Below, piece after piece: positions 27,238 to 35,806 of a stretch of 64,000 nucleotides of DNA. The stretch comes from Limobrevibacterium gyesilva (GTDB lineage Bacteria > Pseudomonadota > Alphaproteobacteria > Acetobacterales > Acetobacteraceae): contig NZ_JAPDNT010000002.1 of NCBI RefSeq assembly GCF_025989185.1, positions 310,001 through 374,000 of the forward strand. The letters are read 5' to 3'. The notes below the pieces were generated by a model that saw only the letters and a program-made list of their open reading frames with translations, made no database searches and was not told the origin of the DNA. Made by a program: the position numbers and the translations under genes. Positions within the stretch are counted from its first letter, which is position 1. The number at the start of each line of letters is the position of its first letter.

Positions 27238-28248
27238 ATGACCCGCCTGACCCGCCGCAGCATGCTGGCCGCCGGCGCCGCCGTGCCGCTGTTCGCCATC
27301 CGCACCCGGCCGGCCCATGCCGCCGAGTTCAGCTACAAATATGCCAACAACCTGCCACTGTCCCACCCCATGAACGCCCGTGCCGCTGAGGCCGCGTCAC
27401 GGGTCAAGGAGAAGACCGGCGGGCGGCTGGAGATCCAGATCTTCCCCAACAACCAGCTCGGCTCCGACACCGACACGCTGAGCCAGCTGCGCTCGGGGGC
27501 CGTGGAATTCTTCACCCTGTCCGGGCTGATCCTGTCCACCCTGGTGCCGACGGCGTCCATCAACGGCGTGGGCTTTGCCTTCAAGGATTACGGCCAGGTG
27601 TGGCCGGCCATGGACGGGCCGCTGGGCGCGCATGTGCGCGGCGAGGTCGCCAAGCGCGGCCTCTATGCCTTCGCCAGGCAATGGGACAACGGCTACCGGC
27701 AGATCACCAGCTCCACCAGGCCGATCCGCACGCCCGAGGACCTTAACGGCTTCAAGATCCGGGTTCCGCCCAGCCCGCTCTGGACCAGCCTGTTCAAGGC
27801 GTTCGGCGCCTCGCCCACCAGCATCAATTTCAGCGAGACCTACTCCGCGTTGCAGACCCGTATCGTCGACGGCCAGGAAAATCCGCTGGCGATCATCGAC
27901 ACGGCGAAGTTGTACGAGGTGCAGAAATACCTCTCGGTCACCAACCACATGTGGGACGGGTTCTGGTTCCTGGCCAACCGCCGCGCCTTCGAGGCGCTGC
28001 CGGCCGATATCCGCCAGACCGTCGAGGCCGAGTTCAACGCCTCCGCCCTGGCCGAGCGCGAGGACGTGGCGAAGTTGAACGCCACGTTGCAAGGATCGCT
28101 GAAGGCGAGAGGCATGGAGTTCATCGACACAGACGCCACCGCCTTCCGCGCCGCCCTGAAGAAAGCCGGATTCTACGCCGAGTGGCGCGAGAAGTTCGGC
28201 GCCGAGGCGTGGGGCGCGCTGGAAGCCGCCGTCGGCAGCCTGGCCTGA
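27238..28248 (+). CDS. dctP: TRAP transporter substrate-binding protein (DctP)
   Basis: Periplasmic binding protein of a tripartite ATP-independent importer, 336 residues. A twin-arginine-like leader (MTRLTRRSMLAAGAAVPLFA, cleavage near PAHAAE) precedes the DctP fold. Landmarks are EIQIFPNNQLGSDTDTLSQL, and NGFKIRVPPSPLWTSLFKAF, which includes the Arg that in this family salt-bridges the ligand carboxylate, then YSALQTRIVDGQENPL. GGAGG ends about 10 nt before the ATG at 27238. It is followed by fused dctQM after 11 bp. The ligand is probably an organic acid. Confidence 0.93.
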   Translation: MTRLTRRSMLAAGAAVPLFAIRTRPAHAAEFSYKYANNLPLSHPMNARAAEAASRVKEKTGGRLEIQIFPNNQLGSDTDTLSQLRSGAVEFFTLSGLILSTLVPTASINGVGFAFKDYGQVWPAMDGPLGAHVRGEVAKRGLYAFARQWDNGYRQITSSTRPIRTPEDLNGFKIRVPPSPLWTSLFKAFGASPTSINFSETYSALQTRIVDGQENPLAIIDTAKLYEVQKYLSVTNHMWDGFWFLANRRAFEALPADIRQTVEAEFNASALAEREDVAKLNATLQGSLKARGMEFIDTDATAFRAALKKAGFYAEWREKFGAEAWGALEAAVGSLA

Positions 28249-28259
28249 CGGGCGCCGCG

Positions 28260-30107
28260 ATGGACGCCGCCGTGCGGCCGCAGGACGGCGGTGGCGTCAT
28301 CGCGCGCATCGAGACCGTGCTGCGCCATGCCGTTGAGCTGCCGACCGCCATACTGGTGCTGGTGGAGATCGGCGTGCTGCTGGCCGGCGTGGTGAGCCGC
28401 TTCGTGTTCCACCACCCGTTCGTGTGGAGCGACGAACTCGCCTCGATCCTGTTCCTGTGGCTGGCCATGCTGGGCGCAGTGGTGGCGCTGCAGCGCGGCC
28501 AGCACATGCGCATGACCGCCATCGTCGCCGGCATGGGCGCGCCGTGGCGGGAGCGCGCGCAGGTGCTGGCCGTCGCGGTGCCGGCGCTGTTCCTGCTGAT
28601 CGTGCTTCCCTACGCCCGCGACTATGCCGAGGACGAGTGGTTCATCGAGACCCCGGCCCTCGGCTGGTCGAACATCGTGCGCGCCGGCGCCATTCCGGTG
28701 GGCTGCGCCATCATGCTGGCGGGCTGCGTCCTGCGGCTGCTGCGCTTTCGCCTGCGCGAACTGATCGAGGTGGCGGCGGTGCTGGCGGTGCTGGTGGTGG
28801 CGCTGCATCTGGCCGCACCGGCGCTGAAGGCGCTCGGCAACTGGAACCTCTGCTTCTTCTTCGTGCTGCTGCTGGCGGCCGGCGTGCTGCTGGGCGTGCC
28901 GATCGGCTTCGCCTTCGGCGCCGCCACTGTGGCGTTCCTGATCTGCGTGACCAATGCGCCGCTGACCATCGTGGTCTCGCGCATGGACGAGGGCATGAGC
29001 ACGCTGGTGCTGCTGGCGGTGCCGCTGTTCGTGTTCCTGGGGCTGCTGATCGAGATGACCGGCATGGCGCGCGCCATGGTGGCGTTCCTGGCCGGGCTGC
29101 TCGGGCATGTGCGCGGCGGGCTGTACTACGTGCTGCTGGGAGCGATGTACCTGGTGAGCGGCATCTCCGGCTCGAAGGCCGCCGACATGGCGGCGGTGGC
29201 GCCGGTGCTGTTCCCGGAGATGAAGCGGCGCGGCGCGCACGAAGGCGAGCTGGTGGCGATCCTGTCGGCCTCGGGCGCCATGAGCGAGACGATCCCGCCC
29301 AGCCTGGTGCTGATCACCATCGGCTCGGTCACCGGCGTGTCCATCGCGGCGCTGTTCACCGGCGGGCTGGTACCGGGGCTGGTGCTGGCATTGGCGCTGG
29401 CGCTGGTGGCGTGGCACCGTTCCCGGCACGAGGCGGTGGGCAGCCGCGCCAGCGGCAAGGAGATACGGCGCACGCTGGTCATCGCCCTGCCCGCGCTGCT
29501 GCTGCCTTTCGTCATCCGCACCGCGGTCGTGGAAGGCATCGCCACCGCCACGGAGGTTTCGACCATCGGCATCGCCTATGCCGTGGTGGTGGGCATCGTT
29601 GTCTACCGGCAGTTCGATCTGCGGCGGATCTATCCGATGCTGCTGGAGACGGCGGCGCTGTCCGGGGCGATCCTGCTGATCATCGGCACGGCCACCGCCA
29701 TGGGCTGGGCGCTGACGCAGTCCGGCTTTTCGCGCCAGTTGGCCCACGCCATGGCCAGCGTGCCGGGTGGCGGTTTCGGCTTCCTGCTGATCTCCATCGC
29801 GGCCTTCGTGGTGCTGGGCAGCGTGCTGGAGGGCATTCCCGCCATCGTGCTGTTCGGCCCGTTGCTGTTCCCGATCGCCCACACCGTGGGGATCAACGAG
29901 GTGCACTATGCCATGGTCGTCGTCCTCGCCATGGGCATCGGGCTGTTCGCGCCGCCTTTGGGCGTGGGCTATTACGCCGCCTGTGTCATCGGCCGGGTGG
30001 ACCCCGACATGGGCATGAAGCGCATCTGGCCCTATCTCGGGGCGTTACTGGTGGGGCTGCTGGCCGTTGCCGCCGTTCCCTGGTTCTCCACCGGGTTCCT
30101 GCGATGA
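28260..30107 (+). CDS. dctQM: fused TRAP transporter permease (DctQM)
   Basis: A 615-residue fusion of the small (DctQ) and large (DctM) membrane subunits. Residues 1 to about 170 are DctQ with four membrane segments and FVWSDELASILFLWLAMLGA. After a connecting segment, residues 195-615 are DctM with GVPIGFAFGAATVAFLI, VPLFVFLGLLIEMTGMARAM, SGISGSKAADMAAVAPVLFP, SASGAMSETIPPSLVLI and the C-terminal LFAPPLGVGYYAACVI. The fused layout is known in a subset of TRAP systems. It lies 11 bp after dctP. Its stop overlaps the SDR remnant start. Confidence 0.93.
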   Translation: MDAAVRPQDGGGVIARIETVLRHAVELPTAILVLVEIGVLLAGVVSRFVFHHPFVWSDELASILFLWLAMLGAVVALQRGQHMRMTAIVAGMGAPWRERAQVLAVAVPALFLLIVLPYARDYAEDEWFIETPALGWSNIVRAGAIPVGCAIMLAGCVLRLLRFRLRELIEVAAVLAVLVVALHLAAPALKALGNWNLCFFFVLLLAAGVLLGVPIGFAFGAATVAFLICVTNAPLTIVVSRMDEGMSTLVLLAVPLFVFLGLLIEMTGMARAMVAFLAGLLGHVRGGLYYVLLGAMYLVSGISGSKAADMAAVAPVLFPEMKRRGAHEGELVAILSASGAMSETIPPSLVLITIGSVTGVSIAALFTGGLVPGLVLALALALVAWHRSRHEAVGSRASGKEIRRTLVIALPALLLPFVIRTAVVEGIATATEVSTIGIAYAVVVGIVVYRQFDLRRIYPMLLETAALSGAILLIIGTATAMGWALTQSGFSRQLAHAMASVPGGGFGFLLISIAAFVVLGSVLEGIPAIVLFGPLLFPIAHTVGINEVHYAMVVVLAMGIGLFAPPLGVGYYAACVIGRVDPDMGMKRIWPYLGALLVGLLAVAAVPWFSTGFLR

Positions 30108-30238
30108 TGCGGCTGCGGGACAAGGTGGCGATCGTCACCGGCGGGAGTTCCGGCATCAGGGCGGACATGCCGTTCCTGGACACGATCGTTGAGGCGGCGG
30201 ACGCGATCGGCTGCCTGACCGGGCTGGAGCCGTTCTGA
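30104..30238 (+). pseudogene. remnant of a short-chain dehydrogenase/reductase
   Basis: A 44-codon ORF whose first 18 residues (MMRLRDKVAIVTGGSSGI) are the start of a classical SDR Rossmann fold. The TGxxxGIG motif breaks after GI, and the next residues (RADMPFLDTIVEAADAIGCL) do not fit an SDR. A full SDR has about 250 residues, so roughly 200 codons are missing. The start overlaps the dctQM stop by 4 bp, showing that a complete SDR gene once formed the last cistron of the TRAP operon. A deletion is the simplest cause. The tail is not recognised. Confidence 0.65.
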
Positions 30239-30349
30239 CGTTCGATCCATGACCTGCGCCCGTAGAGTTGACTCCGGTGTCCCGGAATGCGCCCCACTAC
30301 GGAACTACGGTATATTGCCTGGCCCAAATCGAAGCTTCCAGGAGTGACG

Positions 30350-31798
30350 ATGTTCCGGCCCTTGCCGAGCCTGCTGCTGGCCCTCGTGCTCGCTTGCGCC
30401 CCCGGGCTCGACACAGCCTCGGCGCGCGCCCCATCGAGCGGCGGCTACAGCCGGCCATCGTCCAGCCCCTCGTATGCTGCCCCCTCCGCCAGGGGCAGTT
30501 CGGGCGGCTATGCGGCGCCAACGCGGCGGCCCTCGACAGGATACAGCTCGGCGCCAAGCTCTGGCGGCGACGCCGCGATCTCGCGGCAATCCTCCGGCCA
30601 GGCGCTCAGGAGCTACCGCGCCGGCCAGGCCCCGTCACCCGCCGCGCCACAGGCTGGCTACGGCGGTACACAGGACCGGCGGCCGTCGACCTATGGCTAT
30701 AACGGTTCGGGTGGCCCCGGCGGCGGCTATGGCGGCTATGCCCAACCGCGTTCCTGGGCCCCGGTTTACGCGCCGCCCGCTTACGGCTGGGCCCAGCAGG
30801 GCCGCAGCTTCGGCGTCTGGGACGGACTCATGCTCTGGAGCCTGCTCAATTCGCTCTCGGCGCCCGGCCATGCCGACTTCTTCTACAACAACCAGAACAG
30901 CCCGGCGTACCAGCAATGGCGCGCCGAGGCGCAACGCGCCGCCAGCACTGACCCCGCAGTGCAGGCGCGGCTGGCGGAACTCGACCAGCGGTTGGCGCAG
31001 ATGCAGGGGCAGCCACGCCAACCCGGCGCCCCACCGCCCCCGGCCGCACGATCGGGCAGTGGAGGAATCACGCCGATTATCGTCGTGCTGTTGCTGGGCG
31101 CGACGTTTGCGACACTCTGGTATTGGCGCCGCCAGGCCAGTGCGACCGCTGCGATCCCGCCCGTCCCCGCGGCCCTGGCAGGCAGCACGCTGACACGCTT
31201 TCGCGTCGGCATGACCATTCCCGTTGACCCCACCCCATTCGTATTGGCGGCTGGTGCGACCAAGATCCGGCCGCTCGACGGCGGTGGCATGATCAGCGTG
31301 GAGGCAGTGGGCGTGCTGATGGACGGCACCATTCCGCTCAACCGGCTCTATCTGCCGGGCCGCGACGCGTTTTTCCAGCTCCATCTCGGCGCCGACGGCA
31401 AGCCCGACGAGTGCCGCTATTTCTCCCGCATCGATCAGGTCACGCCGGCCAGCCAGGAAGAATGGGGCGCCTGGCTCGACCCGGCACAGGGCATGATCGG
31501 CTGGCCGCAATTCCAGACCAAGGACGGCAAGCTCTACGATCGTGCCTGGGTACCCGGCGGCGGGCGGATCGAGCCGCGCGCGCTGAAGGAGACGATTCAG
31601 GATCTCAAGGGCACGTCCAGCCGCGAGCTGGACTCGATGCTCTACATGGGTCCGACAGGGGTCGCGAGCCCGGCGCCGGCGCGCGAATACATCCTGGTCA
31701 GCGCCGTCGACGAGGGCGGCCAGGCCTGGGTCGACATCCATGCGGGCATCGACATCAATCCTGCCGCCCTGACCCTGCCTTCGGTCGCCCTCTCCTGA
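30350..31798 (+). CDS. DUF2491 (YjfK-like) membrane protein
   Basis: A 482-residue protein. It has a leader at 1-26 and a low-complexity Ser/Gly/Tyr/Pro-rich region to about residue 150. A region with a possible coiled coil (EAQRAASTDPAVQARLAELD) follows, then one membrane segment at about 240-259. The C-terminal domain (about 280-482) matches the DUF2491/YjfK type, with RFRVGMTIPVDPTPFVLAAG and RYFSRIDQVTPASQEEWGAW. A strong AGGAG lies 6 nt before the ATG. The next genes are DUF350 and PspA-like, as in the E. coli yjf cluster. The function is unknown but envelope-linked by context. Confidence 0.75.
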   Translation: MFRPLPSLLLALVLACAPGLDTASARAPSSGGYSRPSSSPSYAAPSARGSSGGYAAPTRRPSTGYSSAPSSGGDAAISRQSSGQALRSYRAGQAPSPAAPQAGYGGTQDRRPSTYGYNGSGGPGGGYGGYAQPRSWAPVYAPPAYGWAQQGRSFGVWDGLMLWSLLNSLSAPGHADFFYNNQNSPAYQQWRAEAQRAASTDPAVQARLAELDQRLAQMQGQPRQPGAPPPPAARSGSGGITPIIVVLLLGATFATLWYWRRQASATAAIPPVPAALAGSTLTRFRVGMTIPVDPTPFVLAAGATKIRPLDGGGMISVEAVGVLMDGTIPLNRLYLPGRDAFFQLHLGADGKPDECRYFSRIDQVTPASQEEWGAWLDPAQGMIGWPQFQTKDGKLYDRAWVPGGGRIEPRALKETIQDLKGTSSRELDSMLYMGPTGVASPAPAREYILVSAVDEGGQAWVDIHAGIDINPAALTLPSVALS

Positions 31799-31814
31799 CA
31801 TACGCGGAGTACAC

Positions 31815-32255
31815 ATGAACCCCTCTGATCCGAGCCTGTTCGGCGGCATCGTCAACGCACTTGGCACCGGCCTGCCGCATCTGCTGCTGCAATTCGCCGC
31901 TGCCGTCGTTCTGCTCGCCGTGGGGGTCGCGATCTATATGGCGGCCACACCATTCCGCGAACGCGAGCTGATCGCGCAGGGCAATGCCGCGGCCGGCGTG
32001 GTGCTGGCCGGCGCGATCCTGGCGATGGCGATCCCGATCGCGGCAACGCTGGCCACCAGCGCGCTTGTGCTCGACGTCATCGTCTGGGGCGGCGTGGCGG
32101 TGCTTCTGCAACTGCTCATCATCGTCGGCGTGTCATTGGTGTTCCACCGCCTTCGTGCGACGATCCAGCATGGCAATGTCGCCGCCGCGCTGACGCTGGC
32201 GGGCACGCAACTTGCGGTGGCCCTGCTCAACGCCGCCGTCATGATCCCCAACTGA
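31815..32255 (+). CDS. DUF350 (YjfL-like) membrane protein
   Basis: A 146-residue protein with about four membrane segments and very short loops. The DUF350 pattern is seen in the first half (LLQFAAAVVLLAVGVAIYMA, then TPFRERELIAQGNAAAGVVL, then AGAILAMAIPIAATLATSAL). DUF350 proteins such as YjfL are inner-membrane proteins without a proven role. It sits 16 bp after the DUF2491 gene and 29 bp before the PspA-like gene, so the three form one operon. Confidence 0.8.
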   Translation: MNPSDPSLFGGIVNALGTGLPHLLLQFAAAVVLLAVGVAIYMAATPFRERELIAQGNAAAGVVLAGAILAMAIPIAATLATSALVLDVIVWGGVAVLLQLLIIVGVSLVFHRLRATIQHGNVAAALTLAGTQLAVALLNAAVMIPN

Positions 32256-32284
32256 TCACAACCTAGCTAGGGAGACGCAACACC

Positions 32285-33061
32285 ATGGTTCTGCAATTCA
32301 TTGGCAACCTGCTGGGCGTGAAGGCCAACCGCGCGTTCAACGCAGGTATCGAGGCGCTGGTCCGTTGGGATCCCCAGGGCGCCACCGAGGCGGAGCTGCG
32401 CACCATGGAGCAGCATCTGGACGAACTCGGCATGCAAGTTGCCCAGGCCCGGCAGAACTACGACCGCGAGCAGAAGGAGGCCGATGCCATCCAGGCGCTG
32501 TCACACCAGCGAATGGCCGCGGCCGAGGCGCTGCAGAACCAGGCCAACGGCGAAACCGACCCGGCGCGCAAAGCCGCCCTGGAGAAGAGCCTGACAACGC
32601 TGCTCGACATGATGGAGAAGATGGCCCCGGACGTGGATCGCGAGGCCCACGAGGCGGCTGACGCCAAACTGTTCCTGGAGCAGATCGAGGCCGCCTACGC
32701 CGAAGCCGGCGGCAAGTTGAAGACCGCACGCAGCGAACTCGACAGTGCCCAGCGTGACATGGCCCGCGCCGCGCAACGGCGCGAAGTGGCGCAGCGGCAG
32801 GCCGAGGCGGCGCGCCAGGCGGCCGGCCTGTCGCAGACCACCAACAGCCTCAACATCGCGCTCAAGGCAATGAATGAGAACGCCGCGAAGGACCTGGCGT
32901 CGGCTGACGCCGCGGCGGCCAAGGCGAAGCTGCTGGCGCCGACACGCCCCGAGAAGGATGATCCCAACATTGCCGCCGCGATGGAAGCGGCGTCGGGCCA
33001 GGGACCGGCGCCAGTCGGTATCGCCAATCGGTTGGCGGCCCTGAAAGCGAAGCTGGCGTAG
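32285..33061 (+). CDS. PspA/IM30 family protein (YjfJ-like)
   Basis: A 258-residue, nearly all-helical protein of the PspA/IM30/Vipp1 family. Long heptad-like coiled-coil stretches run from about residue 35 to 220, rich in Ala, Glu, Gln and Arg (for example DELGMQVAQARQNYDREQKE and RAAQRREVAQRQAEAARQAA). PspA-type proteins assemble on the inner face of the cytoplasmic membrane and protect it. Being third in an operon with DUF2491 and DUF350, it matches the YjfJ branch rather than the phage-shock operon, whose pspB and pspC are absent here. Confidence 0.82.
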   Translation: MVLQFIGNLLGVKANRAFNAGIEALVRWDPQGATEAELRTMEQHLDELGMQVAQARQNYDREQKEADAIQALSHQRMAAAEALQNQANGETDPARKAALEKSLTTLLDMMEKMAPDVDREAHEAADAKLFLEQIEAAYAEAGGKLKTARSELDSAQRDMARAAQRREVAQRQAEAARQAAGLSQTTNSLNIALKAMNENAAKDLASADAAAAKAKLLAPTRPEKDDPNIAAAMEAASGQGPAPVGIANRLAALKAKLA

Positions 33062-33109
33062 CAACGCGCCGTGATGCCGTCCGCCAGGCCTTGCGACAGG
33101 CGCGCGGTG

Positions 33110-33154
33110 CCAGCGGCCCTTGATGATGACTCTTCCACCATCAAGGGCCGCTGG
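33110..33154. terminator. strong hairpin between convergent pspA-like and crotonase genes
   Basis: A perfect 16-bp inverted repeat: left arm 33110-33125 (CCAGCGGCCCTTGATG) and right arm 33139-33154, with a 13-nt loop. No T-run follows on either strand. It sits 49 bp after the PspA-like stop and its right arm covers the last codons of the convergent crotonase gene. A bidirectional transcription stop or an mRNA 3'-end stabiliser is likely. Confidence 0.55.
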
Positions 33155-33932
33155 TGTGACGCCGCTTCCTGGCCGCCAGGAAGGCGGCCATGCGCTGCGT
33201 TGGCTCGTCGCTGCGCCATGCTTCCTCGAAGCAGTCGATGCCCCGTTCGATGGCGTGCGCCGGCGTCAGGTCCTCCCATTCGCGGATCAGCGCCTTCTGC
33301 AGGCGGATCGCGCGCGGGCCGCAGGCCAGGATGTCTGCCACGACCCGCTCGATGGCCGCGTCCAGTTCGGCATCGGCCACCACCTCTTCCACCAGTCCCC
33401 AGGCCAGCGCGGTCGGCGCGTCGATCGTCTCGCCGGTGTAGAGCAGCCGGCGTGTTCGCCCCCAGCCGATGAGTTGCGGCAGCAAGGCCGCCTCGATGAC
33501 GCTGGGAATGCCGATCTTCACCTCGGGCATGCCGAATTTGGCGGCGGCGGCGGCGATCCGCAGGTCGCAGGCGGCCGCGATCTCCAGCCCGCCGCCGAGG
33601 CTGTAGCCTTGCATGCGCGCGATCACCGGCACCGGCAGCGACCGCACCGCGGTGCAGACCGCGTGCAGCCGGGTGATGAAGGCGCGGCCGCGCGCGGGAT
33701 CGAGCCCGGCCATCTCGTTGATGTCGGCGCCGCCGATCATGGCGCGCGGCCCCTCGCCCGCCAGCACCACGACGCGCAGGTCCTCCTGGACGGCCAGACT
33801 TGTGAACGCGTCGATCAGCCCGTCCATCAGCGGCGTGCCGATGACATTGAGCCTGGCGGGATTGCAGACGGTCACGCGTGCCACGCGCCCGCCTTCGCGC
33901 GATAGTGTTGCCACTTCGATATGCTGCGTCAT
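33141..33932 (-). CDS. enoyl-CoA hydratase/isomerase family protein (variant)
   Basis: A 263-residue crotonase-fold protein. The oxyanion-hole stretches are AMIGGADINEM and MQGYSLGGGLEIAAACDLRI. Both positions of the hydratase glutamates look kept (GGLEI and MPEVKIG), but the usual IPGAGGTQRL loop after the second Glu is replaced by IPSVIEAALLPQLIGWGRTR. The reaction may thus differ from simple hydration. The ATG at 33932 has GGAGGGA upstream. The gene is next to, but convergent with or apart from, the main CoA island, so pathway membership is uncertain. Confidence 0.82.
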   Translation of the reverse strand: MTQHIEVATLSREGGRVARVTVCNPARLNVIGTPLMDGLIDAFTSLAVQEDLRVVVLAGEGPRAMIGGADINEMAGLDPARGRAFITRLHAVCTAVRSLPVPVIARMQGYSLGGGLEIAAACDLRIAAAAAKFGMPEVKIGIPSVIEAALLPQLIGWGRTRRLLYTGETIDAPTALAWGLVEEVVADAELDAAIERVVADILACGPRAIRLQKALIREWEDLTPAHAIERGIDCFEEAWRSDEPTQRMAAFLAARKRRHTSGP

Positions 33933-34007
33933 CGGACCATTCCCTCCGGCGGCGCTGGACATCGCGCCCGTCCGTCCCAATCTAGGCGGCAACAGAGGAG
34001 AACGACC

Positions 34008-34556
34008 ATGGCGGATCAACAGCTGGCGACCTTGGGCGGCGGATGCTTCTGGTGCCTGGAGGCCGTCTATCTCGGCCTGCGCGGCGTCGTCAGCGTGACA
34101 TCCGGGTATTCCGGCGGTCATGTGGCGAACCCCAGCTATGAGGAGGTCTGCGGAAAGCAGACGGGTCATGCCGAGGTCGTGCAGATCGCCTTCGATCCCG
34201 CCGAGCTGTCCTACGAGGACCTGCTGCGCGTGTTCTTCACCATCCACGACCCGACCACCAGGGACCGGCAGGGCAACGATATCGGGCCGCAATACCGCTC
34301 GATCATCCTGACCCACGACGAGGCCCAGCACGCCACCGCCGCGCGCGTGATGGCCGAGATCGCGGCCGCCGGGATCTGGCCGGACCCGATCATGACCGCG
34401 GTCGAGCCGCTGGAGACGTTCTGGCCGGCCGAGTCCGAGCACGACAACTACTTCAACCGCAATCCCTGGAGCGGCTATTGCCGCGCCGTGATCGCGCCGA
34501 AGGTGTTGAAGTTCCGCAAGGCCTTCGCCGATCGGCTGAAGGCGTCCGCCGCCTGA
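34008..34556 (+). CDS. msrA: peptide methionine sulfoxide reductase MsrA
   Basis: Reduces methionine-S-sulfoxide in proteins. The 182-residue protein has the catalytic GGGCFWCLEAVYLGLRGV (Cys at about residue 13), then GYSGGHVANPSYEEVCGKQT and GHAEVVQIAFDP, FFTIHDPTTRDRQGNDIG, and the substrate-site QYRSIIL. The C-terminal HDNYFNRNPWSGYC contains a likely resolving cysteine. AGAGGAG lies 7 nt before the ATG. It is convergent with the CoA-transferase gene (29-bp gap) and has no obvious link to the CoA island. Confidence 0.95.
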   Translation: MADQQLATLGGGCFWCLEAVYLGLRGVVSVTSGYSGGHVANPSYEEVCGKQTGHAEVVQIAFDPAELSYEDLLRVFFTIHDPTTRDRQGNDIGPQYRSIILTHDEAQHATAARVMAEIAAAGIWPDPIMTAVEPLETFWPAESEHDNYFNRNPWSGYCRAVIAPKVLKFRKAFADRLKASAA

Positions 34557-34585
34557 GCCGGCCGCGCTGCGGCGGCATCCGGCGC

Positions 34586-35806
34586 CTATCCCGCGCGGAT
34601 GACGCCCCGCGCTGCCAGCGCCTCAAGCCTTGCCGAGTCGCAGCCGAGTGCGGACAGGAGCGCGCGGGTGTGCTCACCCAGCTTCGGCGCCGGCGTGCGG
34701 ATGGCGCCGGGGGTCGCGGACAGGCGGGGCACCACATTGTGCATCATCACCTGGCCCATCTCGGCATCCGGCAGGTCGACCAGCACTTCCCGCTCGACCA
34801 CATGCGGGTCGGCGATCAACTGGTCGACGTCGTAGACGGGGGCGGCGGTGATCTGCTCGCGCTCGAAGATGTCCATCACGTCGGCGAAGGTGCGCGCGGC
34901 AATGAAATCCACGATCGGCTGCTCGCAGGCCTCGGCGTTCTGCACCCGCGCGGTGTTGGTGGCAAAGCGCGGGTCGGCGATCATGTCTTCCCGCCCGACG
35001 ACGCGCAGGAGCCGTTCCGCCATGGTCTGGATGGAGGCCGAAATGGCGATCCAGCGACCGTCGCGGGTGCGGAAGACGTTGCGCGGGCTGGTGGTCTGGG
35101 AGCGGCTGCCGGTGCGCTGCGGCAACGCGCCGGAGGTGCGGAAACTTTCGGCCTGCGGGCCGAGGATGGAGACGATGGGATCGAGCAGCGGCAGGTCGAT
35201 CACCTGGCCGGCGCCGCCGTGCTCGACCTCGCGCCGGGCGATCATGACGGCATAGGCGCCGTAGAGCCCGGCGATCATGTCCGCGAGTGCCAGCGGCGGC
35301 AGCACCGGTTCCCGGTCGGCGAAACCGTTCATTGCCGCGAAGCCGGACATGCCTTCGACCAGCGAGCCGAAACCGGGGCGCTCGCGGTACGGCCCGTCCT
35401 GGCCGAAGCCGGAGATGCGCACCACGATCAGCTTCGGGTTCGTTTCCCACAATGCGTCCGGCGCCAGCCCCATCTCCTCCATCGTGCCTGGGCGGAAATT
35501 CTCGATCAGCACGTCGGCCGTGGCGATCAGGTCGCGCAGCAGCGCGAGGCCGTCGGGATGGCGCAGGCTGAGCGCGAGGCTTTTCTTGTTGCGCGCGTAG
35601 ACCTTCCAGTGGATCGAGTGCCCGCCGACGCGCCAGGCCCGCAACGGGTCGCCCTTCTGCGGGTCCTCGATCTTGATGACCTCGGCGCCGTGATCGGCCA
35701 GCTGCAGGCTGACCATGTTGCCGGCCACCAGGCGCGACATGTCGATCACGCGCAGCCCGGACAGCGGCGGGCGCGCCTGTGGCGCGAAGTCACGTTGCTT
35801 GACCAT
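34586..35806 (-). CDS. CaiB/BaiF family (class III) CoA-transferase, first copy
   Basis: A 406-residue family III CoA-transferase that moves CoA between carboxylic acids through an aspartyl-anhydride intermediate. The N-terminus has LSGLRVIDMSRLVAGNMVSL and GAEVIKIEDPQKGDPLRAW. LIENFRPGTMEEMGL follows, and the probable catalytic Asp is Asp176 in PLALADMIAGLYGA. The ATG at 35806 shares one base with the acyl-CoA synthetase stop (TGATG), so both are one operon. The acid substrate is unknown. Confidence 0.92.
   Translation of the reverse strand: MVKQRDFAPQARPPLSGLRVIDMSRLVAGNMVSLQLADHGAEVIKIEDPQKGDPLRAWRVGGHSIHWKVYARNKKSLALSLRHPDGLALLRDLIATADVLIENFRPGTMEEMGLAPDALWETNPKLIVVRISGFGQDGPYRERPGFGSLVEGMSGFAAMNGFADREPVLPPLALADMIAGLYGAYAVMIARREVEHGGAGQVIDLPLLDPIVSILGPQAESFRTSGALPQRTGSRSQTTSPRNVFRTRDGRWIAISASIQTMAERLLRVVGREDMIADPRFATNTARVQNAEACEQPIVDFIAARTFADVMDIFEREQITAAPVYDVDQLIADPHVVEREVLVDLPDAEMGQVMMHNVVPRLSATPGAIRTPAPKLGEHTRALLSALGCDSARLEALAARGVIRAG

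Noticed and set aside
30268-30316. Sigma-70 type promoter before the DUF2491 gene (TTGACT ... TATATT)
   Set aside because: The two hexamers are about 37 bp apart, too far for a normal promoter.
32285-33061. Classical phage-shock (psp) operon
   Set aside because: No pspB, pspC or pspF is present. The neighbours fit the YjfJ-type context instead.
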